In this document: piece by piece, positions 16,229 to 24,636 of the stretch
Position numbering within the stretch: position 1 is the stretch's first letter
How the letters are laid out: each line of letters opens with the position of its first letter
Origin: Pseudolabrys sp035718275
GTDB lineage: Bacteria; Pseudomonadota; Alphaproteobacteria; Rhizobiales; Xanthobacteraceae
DNA: 64,000 bases
Reading direction: 5' to 3'
NCBI GenBank assembly: GCA_035718275.1
Contig: DASTHI010000031.1
Location: 124,001-188,000 of the forward strand
Notes under the pieces: generated by a model
Told to the model about the DNA's origin: nothing
What the model saw: the letters and a program-made list of their open reading frames with translations, nothing else
The model's database searches: none
Translations under genes and position numbers: made by a program

Positions 16229-17530
16229 ATGGACGAGAGAACGCGCGAGCCGCTGCAGATCCGCGCTGAGGATATCAATCCCCGCTACAATTGGGGACGC
16301 GCCCTTCCGGCGCTCGGCACCATGGGGGTGGATTTCGAGGAACGGGTCGATTATCGCCGGCTTCACCGGTACCGCCTGGGACGCACCAAGCAGGCGTTAG
16401 AGGCGAGCGAGTGCGGCGCCCTGCTGGTCTTCGATGTCAACAACATCCGCTACATCACCTCAACGAAGATCGGTGAATGGGAGCGCGACAAGATCTGCCG
16501 CTGGGCACTGTTGACCCGCGGGGGAGAACCGATCCTCTGGGATTTCGGCTCGGCTGCCGTCCATCACAAGCTTTATGCGCCCTGGCTGAAGCCCGAGAAC
16601 TGCAAGGCGGGCCTGCTTGGATTGCGGGGCACGGTGCAGCCCTCCTTCGGATTGATGGCCAAGCACGCAAAAGAGATCTTCGGCCTGCTCAAAGATGCGG
16701 GTGTCGAGAAGATGCCGGTCGGGGTCGACATCATCGAGCCTGCAATGATGTTCGAACTGCAGAAGGCCGGAATAAAAATCGTCGACGGCCAGCAGATCAT
16801 GCTGGAAGCGCGCGAGATCAAGTCGGCCGACGAAATTGCGCTTCTCAACCGCGCGGCAGCGATGGTGGACGGCGCCTATCACATGATCAATGAGGAATTG
16901 AAGCCCGGTGTCCGCGAGAATGACATCGTGGCCAAGGTCAACGAGTTTCTCTACCGGCACGGCTCAGACGACGTCGAAGCGGTCAACGCCATTTCCGGCG
17001 AGCGTTGCAACCCACATCCGCACAATTTCACCGACCGGCTGATCCGCCCCGGCGATCAGGCGTTTTTCGACATTCTGCAGTCATTCATGGGTTACCGCAC
17101 CTGTTATTACCGCACCTTCAATGTCGGCCGCGCCACGCCGGCGCAGCACGATGCCTACAAGAAGGCACGCGAATGGCTCGACCGTGCGATCGAGCTGATC
17201 CGCCCTGGAGTGACCACTGACGAGGTCGCCCGCGCCTGGCCCAAGGCCCAAGAATTCGGATTCCCCGATGAGTTATCGGCCTTCGGCCTGCAATTCGGCC
17301 ACGGGCTAGGGCTGAACCTGCACGAACGGCCCATCATCTCGCGCGTGGTGTCGCTCGAGCATCCAACCGAGATCAAGGAAGGCATGGTCTTTGCTTTGGA
17401 GACCTACTGCCCGGCGACCGACGGTTACTCAGGCGCTCGCATCGAGGAAGAGATGGTGGTCACCGACAAGGGCTGCCGCGTGATTTCGCTGTTCCCGGCC
17501 GAGGAACTCCCGATCAGCGCGCGTTACTGA
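16229..17530 (+). CDS. M24 family (Xaa-Pro dipeptidase/creatinase fold) protein with altered metal site
   Basis: A 433-residue protein with a creatinase-type N-terminal domain (about 40-195, including LLVFDVNNIRYITSTK) and a pita-bread catalytic domain (about 205-433). Expected metal ligands are D281, H358 in GHGLGLNLHERP, E391 and E406 in RIEEEMVV. The second Asp of the family (in S-D-I-T-R) is replaced by C292 in TCYYRTF. The fold therefore stays but the binuclear site is not canonical; it may use another metal, be mononuclear, or act as a lyase or hydrolase like DddP-type relatives. ATG 16229 is preferred over 16223 because AAGGAG then has proper spacing. It converges with the GST gene, overlapping by 7 bases. 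Confidence 0.88.
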   Translation: MDERTREPLQIRAEDINPRYNWGRALPALGTMGVDFEERVDYRRLHRYRLGRTKQALEASECGALLVFDVNNIRYITSTKIGEWERDKICRWALLTRGGEPILWDFGSAAVHHKLYAPWLKPENCKAGLLGLRGTVQPSFGLMAKHAKEIFGLLKDAGVEKMPVGVDIIEPAMMFELQKAGIKIVDGQQIMLEAREIKSADEIALLNRAAAMVDGAYHMINEELKPGVRENDIVAKVNEFLYRHGSDDVEAVNAISGERCNPHPHNFTDRLIRPGDQAFFDILQSFMGYRTCYYRTFNVGRATPAQHDAYKKAREWLDRAIELIRPGVTTDEVARAWPKAQEFGFPDELSAFGLQFGHGLGLNLHERPIISRVVSLEHPTEIKEGMVFALETYCPATDGYSGARIEEEMVVTDKGCRVISLFPAEELPISARY

Positions 17531-18303
17531 CGCTCGCCTGAGACGCTGTCCGCCTGCTTCCCGCGCAAATGCGGGAAGCGTTCGCTCAGCAGCGATCCTC
17601 GATAATACGTCTGACTGAAGGCGGGCTGCGCCCGGATATTGTCGAACCAGGTCGCAACGCGCGGCAGATCCTGCCAGTCCGGCATCCCGAGATCGTCCAT
17701 CCTTACCAGTGCCGGCATCGCCGCAATGTCGGCGAGCGTGATCTGCTTTCCGAGCAACCAAGGGCCTCCACTGCGTTCAATCTCCGCATCCATACGCTCA
17801 TAGGCGCGGCGCAGGCGGGCAAGCGCGGCGTCCATTTCCGACTTCGGAAATCCGGTCTGTCCCATACTGAGCATGAATTCGCGGCGCAGCGGCTTCGATT
17901 CGGCCATCGCGACAAAATCTCCCCGGCTCATCTTCTGAAAGCTGGGCAGGAACGCGAGATTGAACGTCGGAATGCGAACGGCCGCTGCCGGCATTTCATC
18001 CATGAAGTGCAGCAGCGCGCGCATGCGCGCGCGTGCAGCGGGATCTTCCGGCACGAAAGGCTCGGCAGGTTCGATCTCGTCGAGATACTGCATGATGACA
18101 GTAGAATCGATGACGATCGATCCATCATGATCGAGCGTGGGCACAACCCCGTTCGGATTCAGCTTGAGATAGCTCGGCTTGAGCTGATCACCTTCGAGCA
18201 GGTTGAGCTTGATTTCATCAAATGGCAATTTTTTTGCATTGAATACAAAGCGGACCCGCTGACTGCAGGTCGATTGCGGCGCGTTGTAAAGCGTAAACCC
18301 CAT
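17524..18303 (-). CDS. Glutathione S-transferase family protein
   Basis: A 259-residue GST. The N-terminal thioredoxin-like domain begins FTLYNAPQSTCSQRVRF, where Ser or Cys near residue 11-13 would contact glutathione, and includes GVVPTLDHDGSIVIDST (cis-Pro and the ES/DS glutathione-binding site). The helical C-terminal domain contains LADIAAMPALVRM, close to the conserved capping-box motif. The start at 18303 has GGGGAG seven bases upstream. It is longer than the usual 200-220 residues by a central helical insert. The 3' end overlaps the M24-fold gene by seven bases. A role in detoxification or in ring-cleavage isomerisation is possible. Confidence 0.88.
   Translation of the reverse strand: MGFTLYNAPQSTCSQRVRFVFNAKKLPFDEIKLNLLEGDQLKPSYLKLNPNGVVPTLDHDGSIVIDSTVIMQYLDEIEPAEPFVPEDPAARARMRALLHFMDEMPAAAVRIPTFNLAFLPSFQKMSRGDFVAMAESKPLRREFMLSMGQTGFPKSEMDAALARLRRAYERMDAEIERSGGPWLLGKQITLADIAAMPALVRMDDLGMPDWQDLPRVATWFDNIRAQPAFSQTYYRGSLLSERFPHLRGKQADSVSGERQ
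17556..17579. repeat. 9-bp hairpin at the shared 3' end of two convergent genes
   Basis: GCTTCCCGC and GCGGGAAGC flank a six-base loop. It lies 25 bases past the stop of the M24-fold gene and within the last codons of the GST gene. It could stop or protect the rightward transcript; no T-run follows. Confidence 0.4.
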
Positions 18304-18403
18304 CTGCAACTCCCCAGCGCTCGCCATTCATACGGATGATAGCATCGTAAATGTGGCGCATGAAATTTACAGCCATTTTACTTGTGAACGTTGGACCATC
18401 CGT

Positions 18404-18507
18404 CTTGAGTGGACTCGTGCGCAGCCGCCGTTTTTCCTCCCTTAGGCTTGATGGCGGCGTGAATCCTCCACCTATGCACATAGGGCCCCGTCAGGGGCCC
18501 TTTTTTT
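18404..18507 (+). ncRNA. Candidate small RNA with CCUCCC loop
   Basis: The 230-base gap between the GST and dehydrogenase genes holds a region that folds on the plus strand and ends in a textbook terminator, with no plus-strand gene upstream. GTGGA (18409-18413) can pair with TCCAC (18467-18471). Inside, GCCGCC (18424-18429) pairs with GGCGGC (18453-18458), extended by G-U and U-A pairs, and its loop carries TTCCTCCCTTAGG, an anti-Shine-Dalgarno sequence. Stem-loops with exposed CCUCC motifs are a hallmark of several alphaproteobacterial trans-acting small RNAs (alpha-r14, CcsR and MmgR types). The 5' end is uncertain and I find no clear promoter. Confidence 0.45.
18482..18507 (+). terminator. 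Rho-independent terminator of the candidate small RNA
   Basis: AGGGCCCC (18482-18489), loop GTCA, GGGGCCCT (18494-18501) and a run of seven T (18501-18507) form a textbook terminator. It faces right, yet both flanking genes are read leftward, so it must end a transcript that starts in the gap. Confidence 0.8.
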
Positions 18508-18533
18508 GACGTCATTTGTTGCCGGAGAACTCA

Positions 18534-19490
18534 TCAGCTTTCCAGGCCGGTCGGCACGTTCTTGTTTTCCGGCGTGAGCTTCATGCCGGCCCCAAGCGCC
18601 ATTGTTTCCATGAGCGCAGCAAAATCCTTGTTGATGTAGGCTTTCGGATCGGGCTGCAACATCGCATGACCGAAATGGCCTTGCAGCACCTCGCGCGTTG
18701 CCGCAGTAACGGGCATCGGCACATCCATCTCACGCCCAAGCTCAAGACCGAGATCCAGATCCTTGCGCAACAGTTCCGGCGTGAACGTCGTCGTCCAATC
18801 CAGATTGACGAGTGCCGGCGACTTGTACCTGGTGAACATGGAACCCATTACGCCGTTGTTGAGGAAGGCAAGGAAGGCGTGCCTCGGCACGCCCATCTTG
18901 TTCACGAGAAGCGTGATCTCGATCAGATTTTCGATCACAACCCCCAGCATTACGTTGTGGGCGATCTTGCAGATGCGTGCGAGATCGCCTTCGCCGACAT
19001 AGGAAACACCCTGCGGAGCCACCACTTCCATCAGCGGAATGATCGACTTGCAGGCCGCCTCGTCGCCGGAGATGACGGATGAGAGGCGTCCGGCCTTGAT
19101 CACCTTGGCATTCCCGGACACCGGAGCGCACACATACTCGGCACCCCGCTCCTTCAGCCGCGTGCGGATATCCGCCGATTCTTCGACCGAAATGGTCGAG
19201 CAATCAACGCACACCTTCGGAGCTTTTCCGCCGGCGAGGACTCCTTGTTTGCCGAAATAGACTTCTGCGAGGTCCTTGCCTTCGGAAACAATCGAGAAAA
19301 CGGCATCGCAATGGGCAAGCTCGGAAAGCCTGTCGACAATTTTACCGCCCTTGGCTGCCAGTGGCTCGGCCTTTGCACGCGTACGATTCCAGATCGTCAC
19401 GTCGTAGCCGGCCTTGAGGAGTCGCTCCGCCATGGGCAGACCCATGCGGCCGGTTCCGATCCAGCCGATCTTTTGTGTGCTGTTCGACAT
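18534..19490 (-). CDS. NAD(P)-dependent 3-hydroxyisobutyrate dehydrogenase family oxidoreductase
   Basis: A 318-residue beta-hydroxyacid dehydrogenase. The N-terminal Rossmann motif is IGWIGTGRMGLPMA (residues 8-21). The substrate-binding motif CAPVSGNAKVIKAGRLSSVISG (about 120-140, family VSGG region) follows, and the catalytic Lys is in RICKIAHNVMLG near residue 177. The family oxidises 3-hydroxy acids such as 3-hydroxyisobutyrate, tartronate semialdehyde or related compounds. The ATG at 19490 has GGGAG nine bases upstream. It diverges from the second ABC system over about 195 bases. Exact substrate unknown. Confidence 0.9.
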   Translation of the reverse strand: MSNSTQKIGWIGTGRMGLPMAERLLKAGYDVTIWNRTRAKAEPLAAKGGKIVDRLSELAHCDAVFSIVSEGKDLAEVYFGKQGVLAGGKAPKVCVDCSTISVEESADIRTRLKERGAEYVCAPVSGNAKVIKAGRLSSVISGDEAACKSIIPLMEVVAPQGVSYVGEGDLARICKIAHNVMLGVVIENLIEITLLVNKMGVPRHAFLAFLNNGVMGSMFTRYKSPALVNLDWTTTFTPELLRKDLDLGLELGREMDVPMPVTAATREVLQGHFGHAMLQPDPKAYINKDFAALMETMALGAGMKLTPENKNVPTGLES

Positions 19491-19646
19491 CACGAAATTC
19501 TCCCGTTGAAATCGTGGCGCAATAAAGCATCGTGACGGGGCCTTTAGCCGTTCTGCTGCGATTGCGCCAGAGGTGCGCTTGTGGTGACCGCGCAAACCCT
19601 ACTATTGTTCGGAGACGTCGACTGCAAGACGGGCAAAGGCGCGCTC

Positions 19647-19652
19647 TATAAT
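19647..19652 (+). promoter_or_regulatory. TATAAT box ahead of the second SsuC-type operon
   Basis: A perfect TATAAT lies 16 bases upstream of a GGGAGGA ribosome-binding site at 19668-19674. The -35 region is poor (GCAAGA at 17 bases). Transcription from here would start near 19659, which favours the start codons at 19675 or 19687 for the permease. Confidence 0.4.
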
Positions 19653-19686
19653 AAGCCCGACGTGCATGGGAGGAATGCGGCCACTG

Positions 19687-20517
19687 ATGCAGGATGCCGT
19701 GTCGACCGTTATTGCCGTTGAGCATAGGCCCGAACGGCGGCCGGGCGGCGACCGGCTGCGGCTGATCGGGCGCAACCTCTTTCCTTTCGTGGTGGTAGCC
19801 GTAATGTGGGAGGCGGTGGCGTGGGCCGAAGTTTTTCCGCGCCGACTGTTTCCCCGCCTGGAGGACGTGGCTGTCACCTTCGCTCAACTCACGGTGTCGG
19901 GAATTCTGCCGCACCATGCGATCGAAACGGTTATCCGACTGTTGAGCGGTTTCGCTTTGGCGGCAGTCATAGGCGTCACGATCGGCGTGCTCATGGGCCG
20001 CTCGAGACGGGCCGAGGACATTTTTTTGCCGCTGGTGAGTATCTGCGCGCCCATTCCCGGGCTCGCCTACGCGCCGCTGTTTCTCCTGTGGTTCGGGCTA
20101 GGCAATGTATCGGCGGTCTTGCTGGTTGGGTTCGTTTCGGCCTTCCCGGTGCTCTTCAACAGCTGGACAGGCGTGAAAGCCGTAAAGGAAATCTGGTTGC
20201 GTTCGGCGCAGGCCATGGGGGCCGACGATCGTCGGCTGTTCAGCCACGTAATCTTGCCCGGTGCGCTGCCCTACATTCTCACCGGTCTGCGGCTCGGGCT
20301 GGCGCAGGCATGGCGCATCCTCGTGGCGGTGGAGATGCTTGCCGCGGTGCCCTGGGGACTCGGCTGGCTGATTTTCGGCGCACGCGAATTTCTCAATACT
20401 GATGCGATGCTGGCCGGCATCGCCGTTATCGCGGTCATCGGAGTCGCGCTGGAGAAATTCGTCTTTCAGAAGATCGAGAATTACACGGTCGTACGGTGGG
20501 GAATGATTACATCATGA
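19687..20517 (+). CDS. ABC transporter permease (SsuC/TauC-like), first of a pair
   Basis: A permease of about 276 residues with six predicted membrane segments and the coupling loop SAQAMGADDRRLFSHVILPGALPYILTG. Possible starts are 19666, 19675 and 19687; I use 19687 because the GGGAGGA at 19668-19674 precludes the closer two. Its last bases overlap the start of the second permease (ATGA). The two permeases are similar to each other over most of their length and are presumably a heterodimer, unlike the single-permease system at 9697. Confidence 0.87.
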   Translation: MQDAVSTVIAVEHRPERRPGGDRLRLIGRNLFPFVVVAVMWEAVAWAEVFPRRLFPRLEDVAVTFAQLTVSGILPHHAIETVIRLLSGFALAAVIGVTIGVLMGRSRRAEDIFLPLVSICAPIPGLAYAPLFLLWFGLGNVSAVLLVGFVSAFPVLFNSWTGVKAVKEIWLRSAQAMGADDRRLFSHVILPGALPYILTGLRLGLAQAWRILVAVEMLAAVPWGLGWLIFGAREFLNTDAMLAGIAVIAVIGVALEKFVFQKIENYTVVRWGMITS

Positions 20518-21305
20518 CCGAGCAGAGCCAGCGCACGCGCTCGATAGTTCGAGCGGCGATCACTTTGACCGCCGCGGCGCTCCTTTACGAATTGCTGGCG
20601 CGCAGCGGATATTTTGCGCAGGCCCTCCTGCCGACACTTCCGACCATAGCAAGAACCCTGTTCACCATGATCGCAGACGGCACGATGATCGAACACGCCG
20701 GCTTCACGATGTATCGAGTCCTGTTCGGCTTCGGCCTCGCTATCGCAGTGGGGATCCCGCTGGGCATCCTGATGGCCAGATTTCAGCGCGTGGAAAATTT
20801 CTTTTTGCCGCTGGTCAGTGCTTTGATGCCGATACCATCGTTTTCGCTCGTGCCATTATTCATGCTTTGGTTTGGAATAGGCAATCTCACGACAATCCTG
20901 ATCGTCTTTTATGCCGCAACTTTCCCGATGGTGTTCAACACTTGGTCGGGCGTCCGATCGGTCAACCCGCTGTGGCTGCGGGCGGCGGGTGCTATGGGAG
21001 CAGACGAGCAGAGACTGTTCTGGAAAGTGATTATCCCTGGGGCTTCCCCGTTCATCATCACGGGAATGCGACAGGCCTTTCTGCGCGCCTGGATCGCTGT
21101 CGTCGGCGCGGAAATGATCGCAGCGTCAGACTGGGGCCTGGGCTGGGTGATTTTTGATGCCAAGGAATTTCTCAATGCCGACATCATGCTGGCCTCCCTG
21201 CTCGTGATCGGCGCGATCGGTTACGCTTTCGAGCGACTTGTCTTCGGTTCGATCGAACGCGCCACAGTCCAGCGTTGGGGCATGGTGCGCATGGCCAAGG
21301 GCTAG
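20514..21305 (+). CDS. ABC transporter permease (SsuC/TauC-like), second of a pair
   Basis: A 263-residue permease with six predicted membrane segments and the loop RAAGAMGADEQRLFWKVIIPGASPFIITG, clearly paralogous to the preceding permease. The start ATG at 20514 overlaps the previous stop. The ATPase gene starts about 125 bases after its stop, and the binding protein follows, so the order is permease, permease, ATPase, binding protein. Confidence 0.9.
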   Translation: MTEQSQRTRSIVRAAITLTAAALLYELLARSGYFAQALLPTLPTIARTLFTMIADGTMIEHAGFTMYRVLFGFGLAIAVGIPLGILMARFQRVENFFLPLVSALMPIPSFSLVPLFMLWFGIGNLTTILIVFYAATFPMVFNTWSGVRSVNPLWLRAAGAMGADEQRLFWKVIIPGASPFIITGMRQAFLRAWIAVVGAEMIAASDWGLGWVIFDAKEFLNADIMLASLLVIGAIGYAFERLVFGSIERATVQRWGMVRMAKG

Positions 21306-21430
21306 CATATGCCGAATGCAAGGCGCCGCCATGCTGCCCACGTCCCGCCGCAAGCGGGCCTTCTAAAGTATTCGGCCGATCTGCCCATTCCCGTTTTGGG
21401 GAACTCGAGCGGGTGTTTCAGGCGGTAAAA

Positions 21431-22225
21431 ATGGTCCCCATCGAAATCCGAGACGTTACGCTCGTGTATGACACTCCTGCCGGTAAGGTGCCCGGTGTGA
21501 AGGATGTCAATTTCAACATCGGGGCCTCCGAATTTGTCTGCATCGTCGGCCCTTCAGGATGCGGAAAATCTACGCTGCTCAATATTATCGCCGGCTTTCT
21601 GGCTCCCGCATCGGGAGAAATCCGCATCGGCGGCAAGCCGGTGACCGGAAGCGGCATGGATCGCGGCGTCGTGTTTCAGGACTTTGCTCAGCTGTTCCCC
21701 TGGCGCACCGCCCTCGGTAACGTCGCCTTCGGCCTGGAGATGAAAGGTGTGCCGAAGGAGGAACGCGACAGGATTGCTCGCGAGCAATTGCGGCTGGTGA
21801 AACTGGACAAGTTCACGGGATCGTACCCTCACCACCTTTCGGGTGGAATGCAGCAACGGGTCGCCATCGCCCGGGCGCTGGCTTACAATCCGTCGGTGTT
21901 GTTGATGGATGAACCCTTCGCAGCCCTTGATGCGCTCACCCGAGACGACATGCAGCGGCTGCTTGCCGATGTCTGGCGCGAAACCCGCAAGACAGTGATT
22001 TATGTGACCCACAATGTTGCGGAGGCAGTCTATCTGGCCGATCGCGTGGTGGTGATGTCCCCTCACCCGGGCACGGTGAAGACCGAGATCGCAATAGATC
22101 TGCCGCGTCCGCGCGATCCGCTCAGCTTCGAATTCGTCGAAATCCAGAAGGAACTGCTGCGGCATCTCGGTCACGACATCGCTGCGAGCGCGAGCGGGGC
22201 CGGAAACGGCAAAGCCAAACCCTAG
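21431..22225 (+). CDS. ABC transporter ATP-binding protein (SsuB/TauB-like)
   Basis: A 264-residue ATPase. Walker A is GPSGCGKSTLLN, the Q-loop is FQDFAQLFPW, the signature is LSGGMQQR and Walker B is VLLMDEPFAALD, with the H-loop in IYVTHNVAEA. I start at ATG 21431, where VPIEIRDVTLVYDTP begins as in homologues; the frame is open from 21275 without family similarity. The region 21306-21430 between the second permease and this gene holds no other gene. It energises the permease pair. Confidence 0.9.
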   Translation: MVPIEIRDVTLVYDTPAGKVPGVKDVNFNIGASEFVCIVGPSGCGKSTLLNIIAGFLAPASGEIRIGGKPVTGSGMDRGVVFQDFAQLFPWRTALGNVAFGLEMKGVPKEERDRIAREQLRLVKLDKFTGSYPHHLSGGMQQRVAIARALAYNPSVLLMDEPFAALDALTRDDMQRLLADVWRETRKTVIYVTHNVAEAVYLADRVVVMSPHPGTVKTEIAIDLPRPRDPLSFEFVEIQKELLRHLGHDIAASASGAGNGKAKP

Positions 22226-22236
22226 GGAGGATGAAC

Positions 22237-23226
22237 ATGAACACAGTGAAGAACGGAATGACGCGCCGCCACGTGTTGGCGGCAACCGGAGCCGGCGCCC
22301 TGGCGGCAGGTTTCGGGGTGCGGCCGGCATTTGCGCTCGAAACGGTACGCCAGGGGTATCAAACGAACATGTGGGGCATGCCGACCTACTATCTTCTGCG
22401 CTCCGGTCTTCTCGAGAAGCACGGAGTGAAATTCGAGGAATTCGCGGTGCCTTCCGGCAACCTCACCATGCAGCAGATGGTCGCTCGCCAGGTCGATATG
22501 GGCACCTATGCGGGACCATCGTTCGCTATCGGGCATGACAAGGGTGGATTGGTCGCGATCGCGATGATCGAGTACGTGGGCAAGACTGCGCGCGTGATGG
22601 CGCGCAAAGACCTCGGCATTACCAAGGTCGAGGAGCTCAGGGGCAAGAAGGTCGCAAACCAGACCGGCTCGTCAACGGGCAACATTTTCGTCGACCAGAT
22701 CGCAACCAAGGCCGGACTCAAGAAAGGTGATTACGAAGAAGTTCGCATGAATGTGAACGACATGGTTGCCGCTATGGCTGCGAAGACGGTCGATGCCATG
22801 GTCAATGTAGAACCGTATAACGCGATTGCCGAAGCCGATGGGCTCGCGGTGACCGTCGCCGAATTCGACAAGTTCGACAAGCTTCCGGTGTTCATGGCGG
22901 CAACACCCGAGTTTGTCGATAAAAGCCCTGACACAGTTGTCGCTTATCTGAAAGCTTGGTTGGAAGTGGCCAAGGACTTCAAGGACAGTCCCGGCAAGGT
23001 GGCCGATGTTATCTATTCCTTCTACACCTCGAAGGGCTACAAGATGGCGAAGGACACCTTCTCGAAAGCGTTGGCGCGGGTTGAAGTGCAGCCCGGCTGG
23101 CCAGCCGACATCAAGCCCTACATGACGCATCAGGCTCAGATCCTGATCGATGCGAAGAAGATCAAGGCAATGCCGAATTGGGACAAAGCATTCCGAATGG
23201 AGTATCTGAAGAAGGCGGGCGCCTGA
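22237..23226 (+). CDS. ABC transporter substrate-binding protein (NMT1/SsuA-like), Tat signal
   Basis: A 329-residue binding protein of the NMT1/SsuA fold. Its N-terminus has TRRHVLAATGAGALAAGF, a twin-arginine signal with an AFA-LE cleavage site near residue 33, so it is probably exported folded. The first lobe contains QGYQTNMWGMPTYYLLRSGLLEKHG and the second KVEELRGKKVANQTGSS. GGGAGG lies seven bases upstream of ATG 22237; 22231 is the other start. It begins 11 bases after the ATPase gene. A strong hairpin with a short T-run follows the stop, so the transport operon probably ends here. Confidence 0.9.
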   Translation: MNTVKNGMTRRHVLAATGAGALAAGFGVRPAFALETVRQGYQTNMWGMPTYYLLRSGLLEKHGVKFEEFAVPSGNLTMQQMVARQVDMGTYAGPSFAIGHDKGGLVAIAMIEYVGKTARVMARKDLGITKVEELRGKKVANQTGSSTGNIFVDQIATKAGLKKGDYEEVRMNVNDMVAAMAAKTVDAMVNVEPYNAIAEADGLAVTVAEFDKFDKLPVFMAATPEFVDKSPDTVVAYLKAWLEVAKDFKDSPGKVADVIYSFYTSKGYKMAKDTFSKALARVEVQPGWPADIKPYMTHQAQILIDAKKIKAMPNWDKAFRMEYLKKAGA

Positions 23227-23253
23227 GGCCGCCTGCAAACCGTTGAACCATAG

Positions 23254-23281
23254 AGGCCGGCGCGAGCGCGCCGGCCTTTCT
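23254..23281 (+). terminator. Rho-independent-type terminator after the second ABC system
   Basis: GGCCGGCGC (23255-23263) pairs with GCGCCGGCC (23268-23276) around a GAGC loop, followed by TTTCT. The stem is very stable but the T-run is short. The LVIVD gene starts 26 bases further on, so some read-through is possible. Confidence 0.6.
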
Positions 23282-23306
23282 GCAAGAAAAGAATTCGGAG
23301 CTGATC

Positions 23307-24542
23307 ATGTCTGTTGCAATGAGCCCGCTGAACAAGACCGCTGAACCCGTGAGTTGGAATTTCAAGCTGCTCGCACAGGATGATCTTGGCGGCTTTGGCG
23401 GAATGGGCGAAGGCATGTCGCTCCAGATTGCAAAGGACGGCCGTCGCGTAATCTGGCTTGCGCACGAAAGTGCGCCAAAAAACTTCACGGCCGTGGACGT
23501 GTCCGATCCTCGTAAGCCGAAAGTTCTCGTGCAGACGGATTTGCCGAAGCCCTACATGCGATCGAACTCGTTGGAGCTATCCGGCGACATCATGGCGGTG
23601 GCCTATCAGACGCAGAAGGTCGGCCAGCAGCCGGCGGGACTCGAGCTGTTCGACGTCTCGATTCCGGAAAAACCGCGATCGATCGCCTTCTTCGATTGCT
23701 CCGGCCCGCATTCGCGCGGAGTGCATCAATTGTGGTTCTGCGACGGCGAATACGTGCATATGGCTTCGGGCGCAGCCGATTTCGAGCCGAGCCATCCGCT
23801 CGACGATCAGTTCTACCGCTGCATCGATGTGCGCAATCCATCCAAGCCCGTCGAGGCGGGACGCTGGTGGATGCCGGGCACGAGAAAAGGCGAAACGCCG
23901 CTCCCGCGGCACCGGCTGGACAAAGGATATCGCGCTCATAACACCAACGTTTACAAACAGCGAAAGGACCGTCTCTATCTCTGCTATATCGATGGCGGGA
24001 TGTTCATTATGGACATCGCCGACAAGTCGAAGCCGAAACCGGTTTCGCACTGGACCAACTCGCCCCCCTATACAGGCTTCATGCATACCGCGGTGCCGCT
24101 GTTCGATCGTGGGCTCCTGATCGTCACGGACGAATCGACGGAGAACAATGCCGAGGACTGGCCAAAGCTCGTGTGGATCGTGGACGCCCGCGACGAGAGC
24201 AATCTGGTTTCGATAGCGACCTGTCCGTTGCCCCCGGTCGATGCCTATGCCCGTCGGGGCGGCCGTTTTGGCGCGCACAATATCCATGAAAACCCGCCGG
24301 TGCCGACGGCGTGGCAATCCGACCAGATCGTCATCGGCACTTTCTTCAATGGCGGCTTGCGGGCCTATGACATCTCAAATCCCTATCAGCCGAAGGAGGT
24401 GGCGACGTTCGTGCCACCGCCGCCGAAGGGAACGCCGGCTGGTGCCGTGCAGCTCAATGACGTATTCGTCGACGAGCGCGGCATCGTGTACACTGTCGAC
24501 CGGCACACGGGCGGACTCTACACGCTGGAGATGGATTTCTGA
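23307..24542 (+). CDS. LVIVD repeat-containing beta-propeller protein
   Basis: A 411-residue protein built of repeated strands with the pattern D(V/I)S-x-P-x-x-P: VDVSDPRKPKVL, FDVSIPEKPRSI, CIDVRNPSKPVE, MDIADKSKPKPV and YDISNPYQPKEV. This is the LVIVD-type beta-propeller; the number of copies seen (five clear) fits a single propeller of six to seven blades. No signal peptide is evident, which is unusual as many LVIVD proteins are exported. A HNTNV and several exposed His/Asp residues could bind a metal. No enzyme role is known for the family. The gene sits between the ABC system and a COG0523 GTPase. Confidence 0.85.
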   Translation: MSVAMSPLNKTAEPVSWNFKLLAQDDLGGFGGMGEGMSLQIAKDGRRVIWLAHESAPKNFTAVDVSDPRKPKVLVQTDLPKPYMRSNSLELSGDIMAVAYQTQKVGQQPAGLELFDVSIPEKPRSIAFFDCSGPHSRGVHQLWFCDGEYVHMASGAADFEPSHPLDDQFYRCIDVRNPSKPVEAGRWWMPGTRKGETPLPRHRLDKGYRAHNTNVYKQRKDRLYLCYIDGGMFIMDIADKSKPKPVSHWTNSPPYTGFMHTAVPLFDRGLLIVTDESTENNAEDWPKLVWIVDARDESNLVSIATCPLPPVDAYARRGGRFGAHNIHENPPVPTAWQSDQIVIGTFFNGGLRAYDISNPYQPKEVATFVPPPPKGTPAGAVQLNDVFVDERGIVYTVDRHTGGLYTLEMDF

Positions 24543-24623
24543 CGCTTGGCCCTGGAGAGCCGATACCTGCTGGCCGGATGCTTCCTCCAAACAGCCGTGG
24601 TTCGTGCCGGGCCCGCGCTGAGA

Positions 24624-24629
24624 CTATAC
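24624..24629 (+). promoter_or_regulatory. Candidate -10 box just before the COG0523 GTPase
   Basis: TATACT at 24624-24629 lies seven bases before the ATG at 24637, and no Shine-Dalgarno sequence is visible. Transcription would start at or next to the ATG, making a leaderless message possible. The -35 (TTCGTG) is poor. Confidence 0.3.
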
Positions 24630-24636
24630 TGGTCGA

